Below, one piece after another: positions 34,093 to 43,866 of a DNA stretch of 64,000 nt. Within the stretch, counting starts at the first letter, position 1; every line of letters begins with the position of its first letter. Source of the stretch: UBA1413 sp964567485 (GTDB lineage Bacteria > Bacteroidota > Bacteroidia > Bacteroidales > Prolixibacteraceae); assembly GCA_964567485.1 (NCBI GenBank), contig CAZMMX010000013.1, forward strand, positions 11,786-75,785. The letters are read 5' to 3'. The notes under the pieces were generated by a model. That model worked only from the letters and a program-made list of their open reading frames with translations. It was not told the DNA's origin and did not search any database. The position numbers were made by a program, and so were the translations under genes.

Positions 34093-36510
34093 TCAGAAAG
34101 TAAGGGAGAGTTTCAGGTTGATTTTCCGGGAGGTGAGGTAGTTGGGGACGGCAAACATGTCGCCGTAGCTGCTCGACACCCAGAAATAGGAGACTGTGTT
34201 ATTGATGTTTAGCAGGTTGAAGACTTCGAGGCTGAGGGAAAGGTCCCTGAAGTTGCGGAGCCACCGGTTGGCCGATGGTCTGCTTTCGCTGATCAGCACC
34301 TTGGAAACCCCCATGTCTATTCTTCTGTAGGGGGGCATCCTGAAGATATCCTGGAACCTCTCGGAGTTGGGAGGTCCTGTGGGCAGACGAGATCCATAAT
34401 ACCCTGCCAGGTGCATCTTCCAGGAGGGATTTCCGGGAAGATAGTCCTGGAAGAGAAGGCTGAAGTTCACACGCTGGTCGGTAGGACGGGGAAGGTATCC
34501 GTATCCGTCGCCGGCAATGTTCTCGCGGGTCTGCATCAGCGACAGACTGGCCCATGACTGCACGCCGCTCACAAATTCACCGTTGATTTTCATGTCGACG
34601 CCTGCGGCATATCCCTCCGACACTTCATCAGAGCGGTACCTGATGCGTACGTTGTCAATCTGGTAAGGCACCAGCCGCGACATGTACTTGTAATAAGCCT
34701 CCGAGGTGAACCTGAAGGGCCGGTTCCATGCCGTAAAGATGTAGTCGCTGCCTGCCAGTACCTGGAAGGAGCGTTGCGCCTTGTTGCCGGTATTGATGGC
34801 TCCCGAGGGAGTGATCAGCTCCCTGAAGAAGGCCGGTTGATGGTACATTCCCGCCGACAGGCGGAAAGAGACATTGGATTCCCAGGCCGGAAAGAAATTG
34901 AAGGTAAAGCGCGGCGATACCAGGAGCTCCCGGTTAAAATCCCAGTAATGGGCCCTGACTCCTCCCGTGAGATAGAGATCTCCCGACAAAAAGGGAAACT
35001 GCCAGGTGTCCTGGAAGAATCCTGTGATCCGGTTGGTGGAGAGCTTCGCTGTACTGTTCAGGGTATAGTAAAGAAGGACTTCCCGGTCGGAATAGGGCAG
35101 CGAGTAGCCTGTGGAGTCGCGGTAGATCCACTCATTGATGGAATTGTCGATCGACTCATGCTGGATCCCGATTCCCCAGTTCAGCAGATGGCGTTCGCTG
35201 TTAAAGGCTCCCCTGTGGGCGATGCTCATCACGCGGGCATCCAGGGTATTGCGGGCATGGTTCAGGAAAGTACCCACACCCAGGTTGAGAACACTGTCGC
35301 CAAACTCCTCCGACGACATGTTGCGCTCGAGCTCATTGAGGTAATAGTCCCCCAGGATATCGTAAGTCTCGGCTTCAGAAGCCGAATAGGCAGAGGCGAT
35401 AAATTTGAAATTCAGGTCGTTGGAGGGGTGAAGATTAACGGTCAGGGCGCCCAGAAAGGTTCTGTAGCGGTCTTCCTCGCTCCCCTCGAAATAGATCTTG
35501 GTATTCAGAGGGGTTTGCCAGGTGCCGAAGGTGGTCTCCCTGGTCTGGGGAATGAAACGGTAGATGTTCTCCGCGATATTTCCGAGAAAGGAGATGTCGA
35601 GCCGGTCGTTAAGCCGGTAGGTGATGTGGGTCTGCAGGTCGACGAAGCGGGGATCATATTCTCCCTGCTCATCGAGGGTTCCCAACAGGTACCTGTTACT
35701 CTTGTACCGGACTCCTGTAATGTGTGACAGCCTTCCCTTCAGGGCCACATCCTCGATATGGAAAGAGCCCCCCAGAAGGCTGGCCGATGCCGAACCCCTG
35801 AAATCAGAAGGCCTCCGATATTTGATGTCGAGAACACTCGACATCTTGTCCCCGTATTTTGACTGGAATCCTCCTGCTGAAAACTCGATCGACGACACCA
35901 AATCGCTGTTGATGAAACTCAGTCCTTCCTGTTGTCCCGATCTGATCAGAAAAGGACGGTAAATCTCCACATCGTTGACATAAACGAGGTTCTCGTCGAA
36001 GTTACCCCCGCGTACCGAATACTGGGAACTCAGTTCATTATTGGAGGAGACCCCGGGCAGGGTTTTGATCAGGGCTTCCACCGATCCGCTGCCTGACACC
36101 GGAAGATTATTGATCATCTGAGGGTCGATGCGCTCTATGGTTCCCCTGTTTTTGCGGGTTTCGGTGATTCTGACCTCTCCGATCTCCTCGGTAAGCTCTT
36201 CCATCACCACGTCGATGGTGAGCCTCTCCTCAATGGCTGCCGTGACCGTCCGTTCCACAGGCCTATACCCGATGGCTGAGAAGACCACGGTGACTTCGCG
36301 ACGCGCAGGAATGCGCAGCAGGTATTCTCCCCTCCGGCTGGTGGTGGTACCTATGGGATAATTGCGCAACGAGACGTTGACCAGCTCCAGGGGAGCACCC
36401 TCCTTCCCCGTGACCTTCCCCGTGAGGGTGGCATTGCTGCCCTGTCCCCGGGCCCCCCAGGCGACCATTCCTGTCAGTAACCATAAAAGAGTGAAGGTTT
36501 TGAAATTCAT
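34093..36510 (-). CDS. TonB-dependent outer-membrane receptor with carboxypeptidase-like N-domain
   Basis: 805 residues. A Sec signal peptide (to about residue 22, ARGQ) precedes a carboxypeptidase regulatory-like domain (LTGKVTGKEGAPLELVNVSL, then TTSRRGEYLLRIPA), common on Bacteroidota receptors. Next is the plug (INNLPVSGSGSVEALIKTLPG, YSVRGGNFDENLVYVNDVEIY), and then a beta-barrel ending with KINLKLSLTF, whose last residue is the expected Phe. TonB receptors import large or scarce ligands across the outer membrane. No SusD partner or siderophore gene is adjacent, so the ligand is unknown. The gene is monocistronic as far as can be seen. Confidence 0.92.
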   Translation of the reverse strand: MNFKTFTLLWLLTGMVAWGARGQGSNATLTGKVTGKEGAPLELVNVSLRNYPIGTTTSRRGEYLLRIPARREVTVVFSAIGYRPVERTVTAAIEERLTIDVVMEELTEEIGEVRITETRKNRGTIERIDPQMINNLPVSGSGSVEALIKTLPGVSSNNELSSQYSVRGGNFDENLVYVNDVEIYRPFLIRSGQQEGLSFINSDLVSSIEFSAGGFQSKYGDKMSSVLDIKYRRPSDFRGSASASLLGGSFHIEDVALKGRLSHITGVRYKSNRYLLGTLDEQGEYDPRFVDLQTHITYRLNDRLDISFLGNIAENIYRFIPQTRETTFGTWQTPLNTKIYFEGSEEDRYRTFLGALTVNLHPSNDLNFKFIASAYSASEAETYDILGDYYLNELERNMSSEEFGDSVLNLGVGTFLNHARNTLDARVMSIAHRGAFNSERHLLNWGIGIQHESIDNSINEWIYRDSTGYSLPYSDREVLLYYTLNSTAKLSTNRITGFFQDTWQFPFLSGDLYLTGGVRAHYWDFNRELLVSPRFTFNFFPAWESNVSFRLSAGMYHQPAFFRELITPSGAINTGNKAQRSFQVLAGSDYIFTAWNRPFRFTSEAYYKYMSRLVPYQIDNVRIRYRSDEVSEGYAAGVDMKINGEFVSGVQSWASLSLMQTRENIAGDGYGYLPRPTDQRVNFSLLFQDYLPGNPSWKMHLAGYYGSRLPTGPPNSERFQDIFRMPPYRRIDMGVSKVLISESRPSANRWLRNFRDLSLSLEVFNLLNINNTVSYFWVSSSYGDMFAVPNYLTSRKINLKLSLTF

Positions 36511-36577
36511 GTTGGCAAATCTAAGTGGAGCTCTTCAATTAACCATGACAAAAGGGAATTATTGTTTACCACGGGAA

Positions 36578-37303
36578 TTACTTTCTTACCGTAATGTGAA
36601 AACAGCGCTCTTTTTTTTCGGTGACCACCACCAGTTTCTTCTCCTGGCGCAGTTCCCCGATGGTTTCCGAGAGCAGATGCAGGGCGGCGCCGTCGGCCAC
36701 GCTCCTTTCCCCTCCCAAAAAATTCTTTTTTGTCAGGCTTTTATAAGTGATGTCGAAAGTCGTCCCGTAGAGATGGGCCGATTGGGTGGTGGCATTTCCG
36801 TTGGATCTGCGGAGCCGCTTCTGGCTATCAGGGGTTCGCAGGAGTGAGGTGACCTTGAAGTGGTACTCCGGCATTTCTTTCTCTTTCAGTTTTTTGCGGA
36901 ACCGTTTTCCGATTTCGTCAAGAAGAGCCGAGGCCTCGGGAATCAGGTAAGGGTAGGAGTGGGTCAGGTGAGCCACCACATAATACCTGTTGTCTTTAAC
37001 CACAACCAGCCTGCCCTGGTCTGCCAGCTTCTCAGCCTGCTCCCTGGCGTCATCGCCCGCTTTCAGGGGGACGATTCCCCGTGACTTCGCATACCTGAGA
37101 TGTTCCTTATTGAGATCCTTGAAATACGCGACCTGCGCAGGTCCGTGGCTCTTGCCGTCGGAATTACCGGCTATCCTGAACACCGGCGGTAATATCACCA
37201 CCATCAACAGGACAAAACCAACGCCCCATAAAAACCTGCGGACCGGCTTCTTCAGCTTCCTCCTCTTACCTCCCGGGGCGGGCGTGCGGGTGAGTGCATT
37301 CAT
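36578..37303 (-). CDS. DUF5715 family membrane-anchored protein
   Basis: 241 residues from the ATG at 37303 (MNALTRTPAPGGKRRK). A frame extending to 37417 would add 38 residues that look non-native. One membrane helix (about 26-43, LWGVGFVLLMVVILPPVF) anchors a periplasmic domain containing YYVVAHLTHSYPYLIPEA, KVTSLLRT and SAHLYGTTFDITY. The SxHxxGTxFD pattern is shared by DUF5715 proteins and recalls the metal site of M15/D-Ala-D-Ala-type peptidases. A peptidoglycan-related role is therefore possible but unproven. Confidence 0.8.
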   Translation of the reverse strand: MNALTRTPAPGGKRRKLKKPVRRFLWGVGFVLLMVVILPPVFRIAGNSDGKSHGPAQVAYFKDLNKEHLRYAKSRGIVPLKAGDDAREQAEKLADQGRLVVVKDNRYYVVAHLTHSYPYLIPEASALLDEIGKRFRKKLKEKEMPEYHFKVTSLLRTPDSQKRLRRSNGNATTQSAHLYGTTFDITYKSLTKKNFLGGERSVADGAALHLLSETIGELRQEKKLVVVTEKKERCFHITVRK

Positions 37304-37472
37304 TATTAATCTGTCCTTTTGGTTCTCCTTTTTCTTTTCCCTTTTTCCGGAATTTTCCCAGGGTGAAGACCCTTTCCGGAAACGTACCAAAATAGATAAA
37401 ATAGACTGCTTCACCACATCTCCGAAATGATTTTATGAACAATGAGCTCTTGATTTCCTTGCCTCTCCTGTT

Positions 37473-37501
37473 TTTGTTACCGCTCAAATTGCCTATGTTT
37501 G
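37473..37501 (+). promoter_or_regulatory. -33/-7 promoter for the sulfatase maturase gene
   Basis: TTTG at 37473-37476 and TATGTTTG at 37494-37501, separated by 17 bases, form a good match to the Bacteroidota -33/-7 consensus. The ATG at 37523 lies 21 bases further on, preceded by AGGAGAG. Confidence 0.65.
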
Positions 37502-37522
37502 TTGACAAAGAAGGAGAGATCC

Positions 37523-38719
37523 ATGGCACTCAGAACAAAGATACTGAATTCGGTGTTGGTCAAACCTGCCGGTCCCGACTGCAACCTTAACTGCTCGTAC
37601 TGTTTTTATCTGAAAAAGGGGGCGTTGTTTCCGCAGCAGCCGCAGCACCGGATGGGTGATGACCTCCAGGAGGAGTTGATCAGACAGGTCATGCAGCAGG
37701 GAGGAGCCGCGGTGAATATCACCTGGCAGGGGGGGGAGCCCACGCTGATGGGGTTGCCCTTTTATAAAAGAGCCATTGCCCTGGAGCGTAAGTACGGCCG
37801 CAACCAAACGGTCGGAAATGGGTTACAGACCAATGGCATACTTCTGGATGAGGAATGGGCCCTATTTCTGAAGAAATATGACTGGCTGGTCGGCATTTCC
37901 CTTGACGGCCCCGCCCATATCCACGACCATTATCGCCGTGACAGGGGAGGGCAGGGCACTCATCAGCGGGTGGAAGCCAACGCCCGTATGCTCCTCACAC
38001 AGGGCGTCGCCGTCAATGTCCTTTGCTGTCTCACCGACTATTCGGTTCGGTTTCCCGACGAGCTCTATCATTATTATAAATCCCTGGGATTGAGTTGGAT
38101 GCAGTTTATTCCCGTGGTGGAGACCGATCCCCTTGATCCCTCGCGGGCAGCCTCCTGGTCGGTGACTGCCGACGACTTCGGGCGCTTTCTATGCCGGATT
38201 TTTGACCTCTGGATGGCCGACTTCCGCAACGGGGAACCCACCACCTCAATTCGTCATTTTGAGTCGGTATTTCATGCTTATGTGGGGAGGGAAGCTCCCG
38301 AATGCACCATGATGAAAAACTGCGGTCCCTATGTGGTGGTGGAACATAATGGCAATGTCTACAGCTGTGACTTTTTTGTGGAGCCTAAGTGGAAACTGGG
38401 AAATATCATGACCGGCAGGCTCTCCCAAATGCTCAATTCCAAACAACAGGAGAGTTTTGGTGCTGCCAAGTCGCTCCTCCCCGGGGAGTGCCGCCGTTGT
38501 CCCTGGCTCACCAAATGTTATGGCGGGTGCACCAAAGACCGCATCAGGGACCCTGCCGACCAACGGAAACCCCGTTTCTGCAATGCCTACCGTATGTTCT
38601 TCACCCATGCCGATGCTTCACTGCGTGCGCTCGCCGGAAAATGGAAGCAACAGCAGCACGACCTGCGTGAATGGCAGGAGACCGGAGGTACTTTCAGGGC
38701 TTTTTCCTCCGAAACATGA
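37523..38719 (+). CDS. Anaerobic sulfatase-maturating enzyme, radical SAM
   Basis: 398 residues from the ATG at 37523, chosen for its Shine-Dalgarno-like AAGGAGAG. The radical-SAM motif CNLNCSYC (Cys20, 24, 27) binds the catalytic [4Fe-4S] cluster. Downstream are NITWQGGEPTLMG, GLQTNGILLD and SLDGPAHIHD. The C-terminal SPASM region holds CDFFVEP and CRRCPWLTKCYGGCTKDR for two auxiliary clusters. Enzymes of this type (AslB/AtsB/ChuR) convert a Cys or Ser in sulfatases to formylglycine. No sulfatase is encoded in this window, so targets must be elsewhere. A role in modifying other peptides cannot be excluded. Confidence 0.9.
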   Translation: MALRTKILNSVLVKPAGPDCNLNCSYCFYLKKGALFPQQPQHRMGDDLQEELIRQVMQQGGAAVNITWQGGEPTLMGLPFYKRAIALERKYGRNQTVGNGLQTNGILLDEEWALFLKKYDWLVGISLDGPAHIHDHYRRDRGGQGTHQRVEANARMLLTQGVAVNVLCCLTDYSVRFPDELYHYYKSLGLSWMQFIPVVETDPLDPSRAASWSVTADDFGRFLCRIFDLWMADFRNGEPTTSIRHFESVFHAYVGREAPECTMMKNCGPYVVVEHNGNVYSCDFFVEPKWKLGNIMTGRLSQMLNSKQQESFGAAKSLLPGECRRCPWLTKCYGGCTKDRIRDPADQRKPRFCNAYRMFFTHADASLRALAGKWKQQQHDLREWQETGGTFRAFSSET

Positions 38720-38731
38720 CATTTCGGGTTG

Positions 38732-38759
38732 TTTGGTAAGGCCGGGAAAACTATATTTG
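38732..38759 (+). promoter_or_regulatory. -33/-7 promoter for iorAB
   Basis: TTTG (38732-38735) and TATATTTG (38752-38759) with a 16-base spacer match the Bacteroidota consensus and lie 29 bases before the iorA ATG at 38789. Confidence 0.65.
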
Positions 38760-38788
38760 ACTCCTTAAAGAACCATAACTTCATATTC

Positions 38789-40402
38789 ATGCAAAAGAAC
38801 CTGTTATTGGGCGTGGAAGCGGTCGCCCAGGGAGCCATTGACGGGGGCATCTCGGGTGTTTATGCCTATCCGGGGACCCCTTCCACCGAAATCACCGAAT
38901 ATATCCAGGTCAATCCTGAGGCCGTCACCCGGAATATCCACAGGAGCTGGTCGGTCAATGAGAAGACGGCCTATGAGGCCGCCCTCGGAATGTCGTATGC
39001 CGGGAAGCGGTCGCTGGTATGCATGAAACATGTGGGACTGAATGTGGCTGCTGACCCGTTCATGAATTCCTGTGTGACCGGGGTCCATGGCGGACTGGTG
39101 CTGGCTGTGGCCGACGATCCCTCGATGCACTCCTCGCAGAATGAACAGGACTCCCGCTACTATGCGAAATTCGGCATGATTCCCGTTCTGGAACCCTCAA
39201 ACCAGCAGGAAGCCTATGACATGGTGATTGAAGGTCTGGACCTCTCGGAAGCCCTTCACCTCCCTGTGCTGCTGAGGATCACCACGCGATTGGCGCACTC
39301 CCGCTCAGGCGTGGAACGCCGGACTCCCCGGGAGGAAAACCCCCTGACCCTGCCTTCTAACCCTAAACAGTTCCTGCTTTTGCCGGCCTTCGCACGCCGC
39401 TATTACCAAAACCTGCTCTCTAAACAGGAGGAGATGGTCGCCCGTGCCGAAAAGTCCCCATGGAATTATGTGACCGGAGGAGTGGAAAACAGCCTGGGCA
39501 TCATCTGTTGCGGCCTTACCTATAACTACCTGATGGAGAACTATCCCGGAGGGGTGTGTCCCTATCCGGTGCTGAAGGTCTCCCAGTATCCCCTGCCACG
39601 TCACCAGGTCATGGAATTGGGGCAGAAGTGTGAAGAGTTGCTGGTGTTGGAGGAGGGGTTTCCCATCGTGGAGGAGCAGCTCACCGACTATTTTGGCAAG
39701 GGAACCCGCATATCGGGGCGTCTCAGCGGTGCCCTTCCCCGTGCCGGGGAACTTAATCCCGACCATGTGGCACGTGCCCTGGGCCGCGAAGTGGCCGAAG
39801 GCCTCGCTGTTCCCCCCGTGGTGGCCAACCGTCCCCCGGCCCTCTGCCAGGGATGCGGCCACCAGGACCTCTATGTGGCCCTCAACGAGGCCCTCGACAC
39901 GGGACCGGGGCATGGCCGGGTATTCTCCGATATCGGCTGTTATACCCTGGGAGCCCTTCAACCCTATAGCTCCATCGATACCTGCGTCGACATGGGGGCT
40001 TCGATACCCATGGCCAAAGGAGCTGCCGACAGCGGTCTCAGACCTGCCTTTGCCGTCATCGGGGACTCTACCTTCACCCATTCGGGCATCACCGGACTCC
40101 TCGACTGCGTGGTGGAAAAGAGCGACGTGACCGTGATCATCCTTGACAATGAGGCGGTTGCCATGACTGGAGGCCAGGACTCCCAGGCCCGCGGAAGAAT
40201 CGAGGCTATCTGCGCCGGCGTGGGCGTTGCCCCCGCCCATATCCGCGTCGTCGTGCCCCTGAAAAAGAACCATGACGAAATGGTTCAGGTCATCAGAGAA
40301 GAGATGGCCTCCCCCGGGGTTTCCGTGGTCATCGCCCGCCGCCCCTGCATCCAGAAACTGGCCAGAGAAAAACGCGAAAAACAAAGACAAAAAGAATTGT
40401 AA
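38789..40402 (+). CDS. iorA: Indolepyruvate:ferredoxin oxidoreductase, alpha subunit
   Basis: 537 residues from the ATG at 38789. IorA and IorB oxidatively decarboxylate aryl-pyruvates from aromatic amino acids to aryl-acetyl-CoA and reduce ferredoxin. Visible parts are the pyrimidine-side domain (AYPGTPSTEITEYIQ) and the TPP-binding half (PALCQGCGHQDLYVAL, then VIGDSTFTHSGITGLLD and ILDNEAVAMTGGQ). Archaeal IorA proteins carry a C-terminal two-cluster ferredoxin domain; this chain ends in a lysine-rich tail right after the TPP domain, so those clusters are missing. IorB starts 11 bases downstream. Confidence 0.92.
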   Translation: MQKNLLLGVEAVAQGAIDGGISGVYAYPGTPSTEITEYIQVNPEAVTRNIHRSWSVNEKTAYEAALGMSYAGKRSLVCMKHVGLNVAADPFMNSCVTGVHGGLVLAVADDPSMHSSQNEQDSRYYAKFGMIPVLEPSNQQEAYDMVIEGLDLSEALHLPVLLRITTRLAHSRSGVERRTPREENPLTLPSNPKQFLLLPAFARRYYQNLLSKQEEMVARAEKSPWNYVTGGVENSLGIICCGLTYNYLMENYPGGVCPYPVLKVSQYPLPRHQVMELGQKCEELLVLEEGFPIVEEQLTDYFGKGTRISGRLSGALPRAGELNPDHVARALGREVAEGLAVPPVVANRPPALCQGCGHQDLYVALNEALDTGPGHGRVFSDIGCYTLGALQPYSSIDTCVDMGASIPMAKGAADSGLRPAFAVIGDSTFTHSGITGLLDCVVEKSDVTVIILDNEAVAMTGGQDSQARGRIEAICAGVGVAPAHIRVVVPLKKNHDEMVQVIREEMASPGVSVVIARRPCIQKLAREKREKQRQKEL

Positions 40403-40412
40403 TACCATAACC

Positions 40413-41000
40413 ATGAAGAGTGATATTATCCTTGCGGGTGTCGGCGGACAGGGGATTCTTTCGATTGCTGCCACCATTGGTGTGGCGGCAGTGGACAAGG
40501 GATTGTTCCTGAAACAGGCCGAGACCCATGGCATGAGTCAGCGGGGGGGGGCCGTCATGTCGCATCTGAGGATCTCCGACCAGCCCATAGCTTCCGATCT
40601 GATCCCCCTGGGGAAAGCCGACGTTATCCTGTCTGTGGAGCCCATGGAGTCGCTGCGCTATCTTCCCTGGCTTTCCGGGGAGGGCTGGCTGGTCTCCAAC
40701 TCCACGGTTTTTGACAACATCCCCGATTACCCCGATATTGACCTGATCAGGGCTGAGATCAGCAAGCTCCCCCGCAAGGTACTCATCGATGCCGATACCA
40801 TCGCCCGGGACCTGGGCAACCCCCGGGGGTCCAATATGGTGATGCTGGGGGCGGCCACCCCTTTCCTGGGACTCTCCTCTGAGGAGATCAGGGAGGCCAT
40901 TGCCATGATATTCAAGAAAAAAGGAGAGGCGATCGTCGATGGAAATATCAGGGCTTTTGAGGCAGGCCACGCTTTCGCACTGAAGGCCCACAATCGCTGA
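40413..41000 (+). CDS. iorB: Indolepyruvate:ferredoxin oxidoreductase, beta subunit
   Basis: 195 residues from the ATG at 40413; a longer frame overlapping iorA is rejected. It is the gamma-type domain of 2-oxoacid:ferredoxin oxidoreductases: ILAGVGGQGILSIAATIG, ETHGMSQRGGAVMSHLRI, GKADVILSVEPMESLRY and NMVMLGAATPFLG. It completes the active site with IorA and is translated from the same message. Full length for the family. Confidence 0.93.
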   Translation: MKSDIILAGVGGQGILSIAATIGVAAVDKGLFLKQAETHGMSQRGGAVMSHLRISDQPIASDLIPLGKADVILSVEPMESLRYLPWLSGEGWLVSNSTVFDNIPDYPDIDLIRAEISKLPRKVLIDADTIARDLGNPRGSNMVMLGAATPFLGLSSEEIREAIAMIFKKKGEAIVDGNIRAFEAGHAFALKAHNR

Positions 41001-41118
41001 GCCCTTTTCCCTGCCCACAGCCGTGACCCTGTTGAAAAAAAGAGATCATGGGTTAAACAACCGGTGGCTTTTATTGTTTGAATCATACGAAATCAACAGA
41101 TAAAACTGCACATCGAAT

Positions 41119-43860
41119 ATGAACAAATCGGATCCTGTGGGCAATATGGAGATGGGGGCCGTTGAGGAGTTGTACAACTCATACCTCGAAGATCCGGGGT
41201 CGGTTGACGTCAGCTGGCAATATTTTTTCCGGGGTTTTGACCTGGCCGTGCGCCAGTTTCCCCAAAAACCGGGAAAAGCGATCCCCGAAGAGATGACCCG
41301 GGAGTTTTCTGTCCTGCAACTGATTCATGGCTATCGTCAGAGAGGCCATCTTTTCACCAGAACCAATCCTGTGCGCAGCCGCCGGCAATACACGCCCACG
41401 CTGGCTCCCGAGAATTTCAACCTGGAGAAAGGGGATCTCGACAAGGTATTCCAGGCGGGAAAGGAGATAGGCCTGGGTGCGGCCCCGCTGAGGGAGATCA
41501 TCGCCCACCTGGAGGCTACCTACTGCGGCTCGGTGGGCGTGGAATACGTCTATATCCGTCATCCCGAAGTGGTGGAATGGCTCCGTGAAAAAATGGAGAA
41601 GAGCCGCAACCGCGCCGATTTTCTGCCCGAAGGCCGCCGTCATGTGTACCGTCACCTGGTGCAGGCGGTGGGTTTTGAAAATTTTATACACAAGAAATTC
41701 GTGGGGGCCAAGCGCTTCTCCCTCGAAGGTGCAGAGACCCTGATCCCCTCGCTCGATGCCGTGGTCGAAAAAGGAGCCGAACTGGGCATCGAAGAGTTTA
41801 TCATCGGCATGGCCCACCGTGGAAGGCTTAATGTCCTGGCTAACATCATGCAGAAACCCTACCGTAATATTTTCAAGGAGTTTTACGGAACCGAATATGT
41901 GGCCGATGTCGCCCTGGGCGATGTGAAGTATCACCTGGGTTATGAAAGTGAAGTGGAGACCGACATCGGAAGGAAGGTGAAGCTGAAACTGATGCCCAAT
42001 CCGTCACATCTGGAGACCGCCAGCGGACTGGTGGAGGGTTTTGCGCGCTCCCGCATTGATGATATCTACGGGGGGGACTTCAGCAGACTGGCGCCGGTGC
42101 TCATCCATGGCGATGCCGCCATTTCCGCCCAGGGCATCGTCTATGAGACCATTCAGATGTCCCAGCTTCCGGGGTATAAAACCGGAGGGACCATTCACAT
42201 GGTCATCAACAACCAGGTGGGATTTACCACCAACTACCTAGAAGGCCGGTCGAGCACGTACAGCACCGACATTGCCAAAGTCACCCGGAGTCCGGTTTTT
42301 CATGTCAACGGCGACGACGTGGAAGCCCTGATCTATACGGTAAGGCTGGCCATGGAATTCCGCCAGAAATTCCATGCCGATGTTTTCATCGATATCCTTT
42401 GTTACCGCAAGTATGGCCATAACGAGGGCGATGAACCCCGCTTCACACAGCCTACCCTTTACCAGGCCATCGCCAGTCACCCCAATCCCCGCGATATCTA
42501 CACTGCCAAACTTGAAAATGAGGGCGTGATGACTTCCGAAGAGAGCCGTGAAGAAGTCCGCCGTTTCGATAAGGAGATGGAGGCCTGCTATCAGGCCTCC
42601 GAAAAGATCGAAAAACTGGATATCCTGCATTTTCAGCGCTCGGAGTATAAACAGTATGATAAGGCCGCCCATATCTTTTCGCAGCCTGAAACCGTCACCG
42701 CAGTATCGTGGAACCGTTTGAACGCCGTGGCTGAACGCATCAATCATCTCCCTGAAGGGATGAAGTTTTTCAATAAGGTGAACCGTATCCTCTCCGACAG
42801 GCAGCAGATGATTCGTGATAACCGTCTCGATTGGGCGATGTGTGAGCTTTTGGCATACGGCACCCTGGTGGAGGAGGGACACCCGGTGCGGCTGAGTGGC
42901 CAGGATTCAGAACGGGGAACCTTTGCCCACCGCCATGCTGCCTTCACCTCCGAAGATCACGGCGGTAAGGTTATTCCCCTGCAGCATATTTCTGAAAATC
43001 AGGCGCCCTTCAGGGTTTACAACTCCCTGCTGTCGGAATATGCGGTTCTGGGATTTGAATATGGCTATGCCCTGGCGCAACCCGGGGGTCTCACCATTTG
43101 GGAAGCCCAGTTCGGTGACTTTGCCAATGTCGCCCAGGTGGTCATTGACCAGTACATCTCTTCGGCAGCAGAAAAATGGGGCCTCATGAACGGGTTGACC
43201 CTGTTCCTTCCCCATGGCTATGAGGGCCAGGGACCTGAACATTCTAGTGGCAGGATCGAACGATTCCTTACTCTTGCTGCCAACAACAACATGCTGGTGA
43301 CGGTGCCCACAACGCCGGCCAATTTCTTTCACCTGCTCAGGCGCCAGGTATTGTGGAACCTCAGAATGCCCCTGGTGGTTTTTACCCCCAAGAGCCTGCT
43401 CCGCCATCCCCTGGTGACGTCGACCCTTGATGACCTCACCACGGGAAGTTTCCTGGAAGTGATCGACGATAACCTCGTGGATCCCGCAAAGGTAAAACGG
43501 GTGGTTTTCACCAATGGAAGACTATACTATGACCTGCTGAAGCGCAGAAACGAAGAGGAAGTGAATGGTGTCGCCCTGGTACGTGTAGAACAGCTCTATC
43601 CCATTCCCGAGCGGCAGATCATGGAAGTGATCGCCCGTTATCCCGCGGCGACCTCCACTCTCTGGGCTCAGGATGAGCCTGAAAACCAGGGAGCCTGGCC
43701 CTTTTACCAGCGCAAGCTGAGCCACCTGGGGTGGAAGGGCGTCACCCGCCCCGAAAGCGCCAGCCCCGCAGGGGGATTGATGGAACAGCACAAAAAAAGA
43801 CTCCAGAAAATCCTGGACACTGTGTTTGCCCCCGATGATGATTTTACCTCTAAAAGCTAA
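41119..43860 (+). CDS. sucA: 2-oxoglutarate dehydrogenase E1 component
   Basis: 913 residues, near the E. coli length (933). The enzyme decarboxylates 2-oxoglutarate with thiamine diphosphate and reductively succinylates the lipoyl group of E2. The N-terminus (LYNSYLEDPGSVDVSWQYFF) is the E1o-specific extension. Active-site segments include MAHRGRLNVLANIM, IHGDAAISAQGIVYETIQMS, CYRKYGHNEGDEP and the transketolase-like half SGQDSERGTFAHRHA and LPHGYEGQGPEHSSGR. The E2 gene follows after six bases. An E3 (lpd) gene is not present in the window. Presence together with IorAB and PFOR suggests both NADH-linked and ferredoxin-linked oxoacid oxidation. Confidence 0.96.
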   Translation: MNKSDPVGNMEMGAVEELYNSYLEDPGSVDVSWQYFFRGFDLAVRQFPQKPGKAIPEEMTREFSVLQLIHGYRQRGHLFTRTNPVRSRRQYTPTLAPENFNLEKGDLDKVFQAGKEIGLGAAPLREIIAHLEATYCGSVGVEYVYIRHPEVVEWLREKMEKSRNRADFLPEGRRHVYRHLVQAVGFENFIHKKFVGAKRFSLEGAETLIPSLDAVVEKGAELGIEEFIIGMAHRGRLNVLANIMQKPYRNIFKEFYGTEYVADVALGDVKYHLGYESEVETDIGRKVKLKLMPNPSHLETASGLVEGFARSRIDDIYGGDFSRLAPVLIHGDAAISAQGIVYETIQMSQLPGYKTGGTIHMVINNQVGFTTNYLEGRSSTYSTDIAKVTRSPVFHVNGDDVEALIYTVRLAMEFRQKFHADVFIDILCYRKYGHNEGDEPRFTQPTLYQAIASHPNPRDIYTAKLENEGVMTSEESREEVRRFDKEMEACYQASEKIEKLDILHFQRSEYKQYDKAAHIFSQPETVTAVSWNRLNAVAERINHLPEGMKFFNKVNRILSDRQQMIRDNRLDWAMCELLAYGTLVEEGHPVRLSGQDSERGTFAHRHAAFTSEDHGGKVIPLQHISENQAPFRVYNSLLSEYAVLGFEYGYALAQPGGLTIWEAQFGDFANVAQVVIDQYISSAAEKWGLMNGLTLFLPHGYEGQGPEHSSGRIERFLTLAANNNMLVTVPTTPANFFHLLRRQVLWNLRMPLVVFTPKSLLRHPLVTSTLDDLTTGSFLEVIDDNLVDPAKVKRVVFTNGRLYYDLLKRRNEEEVNGVALVRVEQLYPIPERQIMEVIARYPAATSTLWAQDEPENQGAWPFYQRKLSHLGWKGVTRPESASPAGGLMEQHKKRLQKILDTVFAPDDDFTSKS

Positions 43861-43866
43861 TTAACC

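Noticed and set aside
40272..40412. IorB start upstream, overlapping iorA
   Set aside because: The extension has no similarity to the family. MKSDIILAGVGGQG at 40413 is the natural start.
40380..40412. Frameshift that removed the IorA ferredoxin domain
   Set aside because: Only ten bases separate the iorA stop from iorB, and no CxxCxxC sequence lies in any frame there, so the domain is absent rather than broken.
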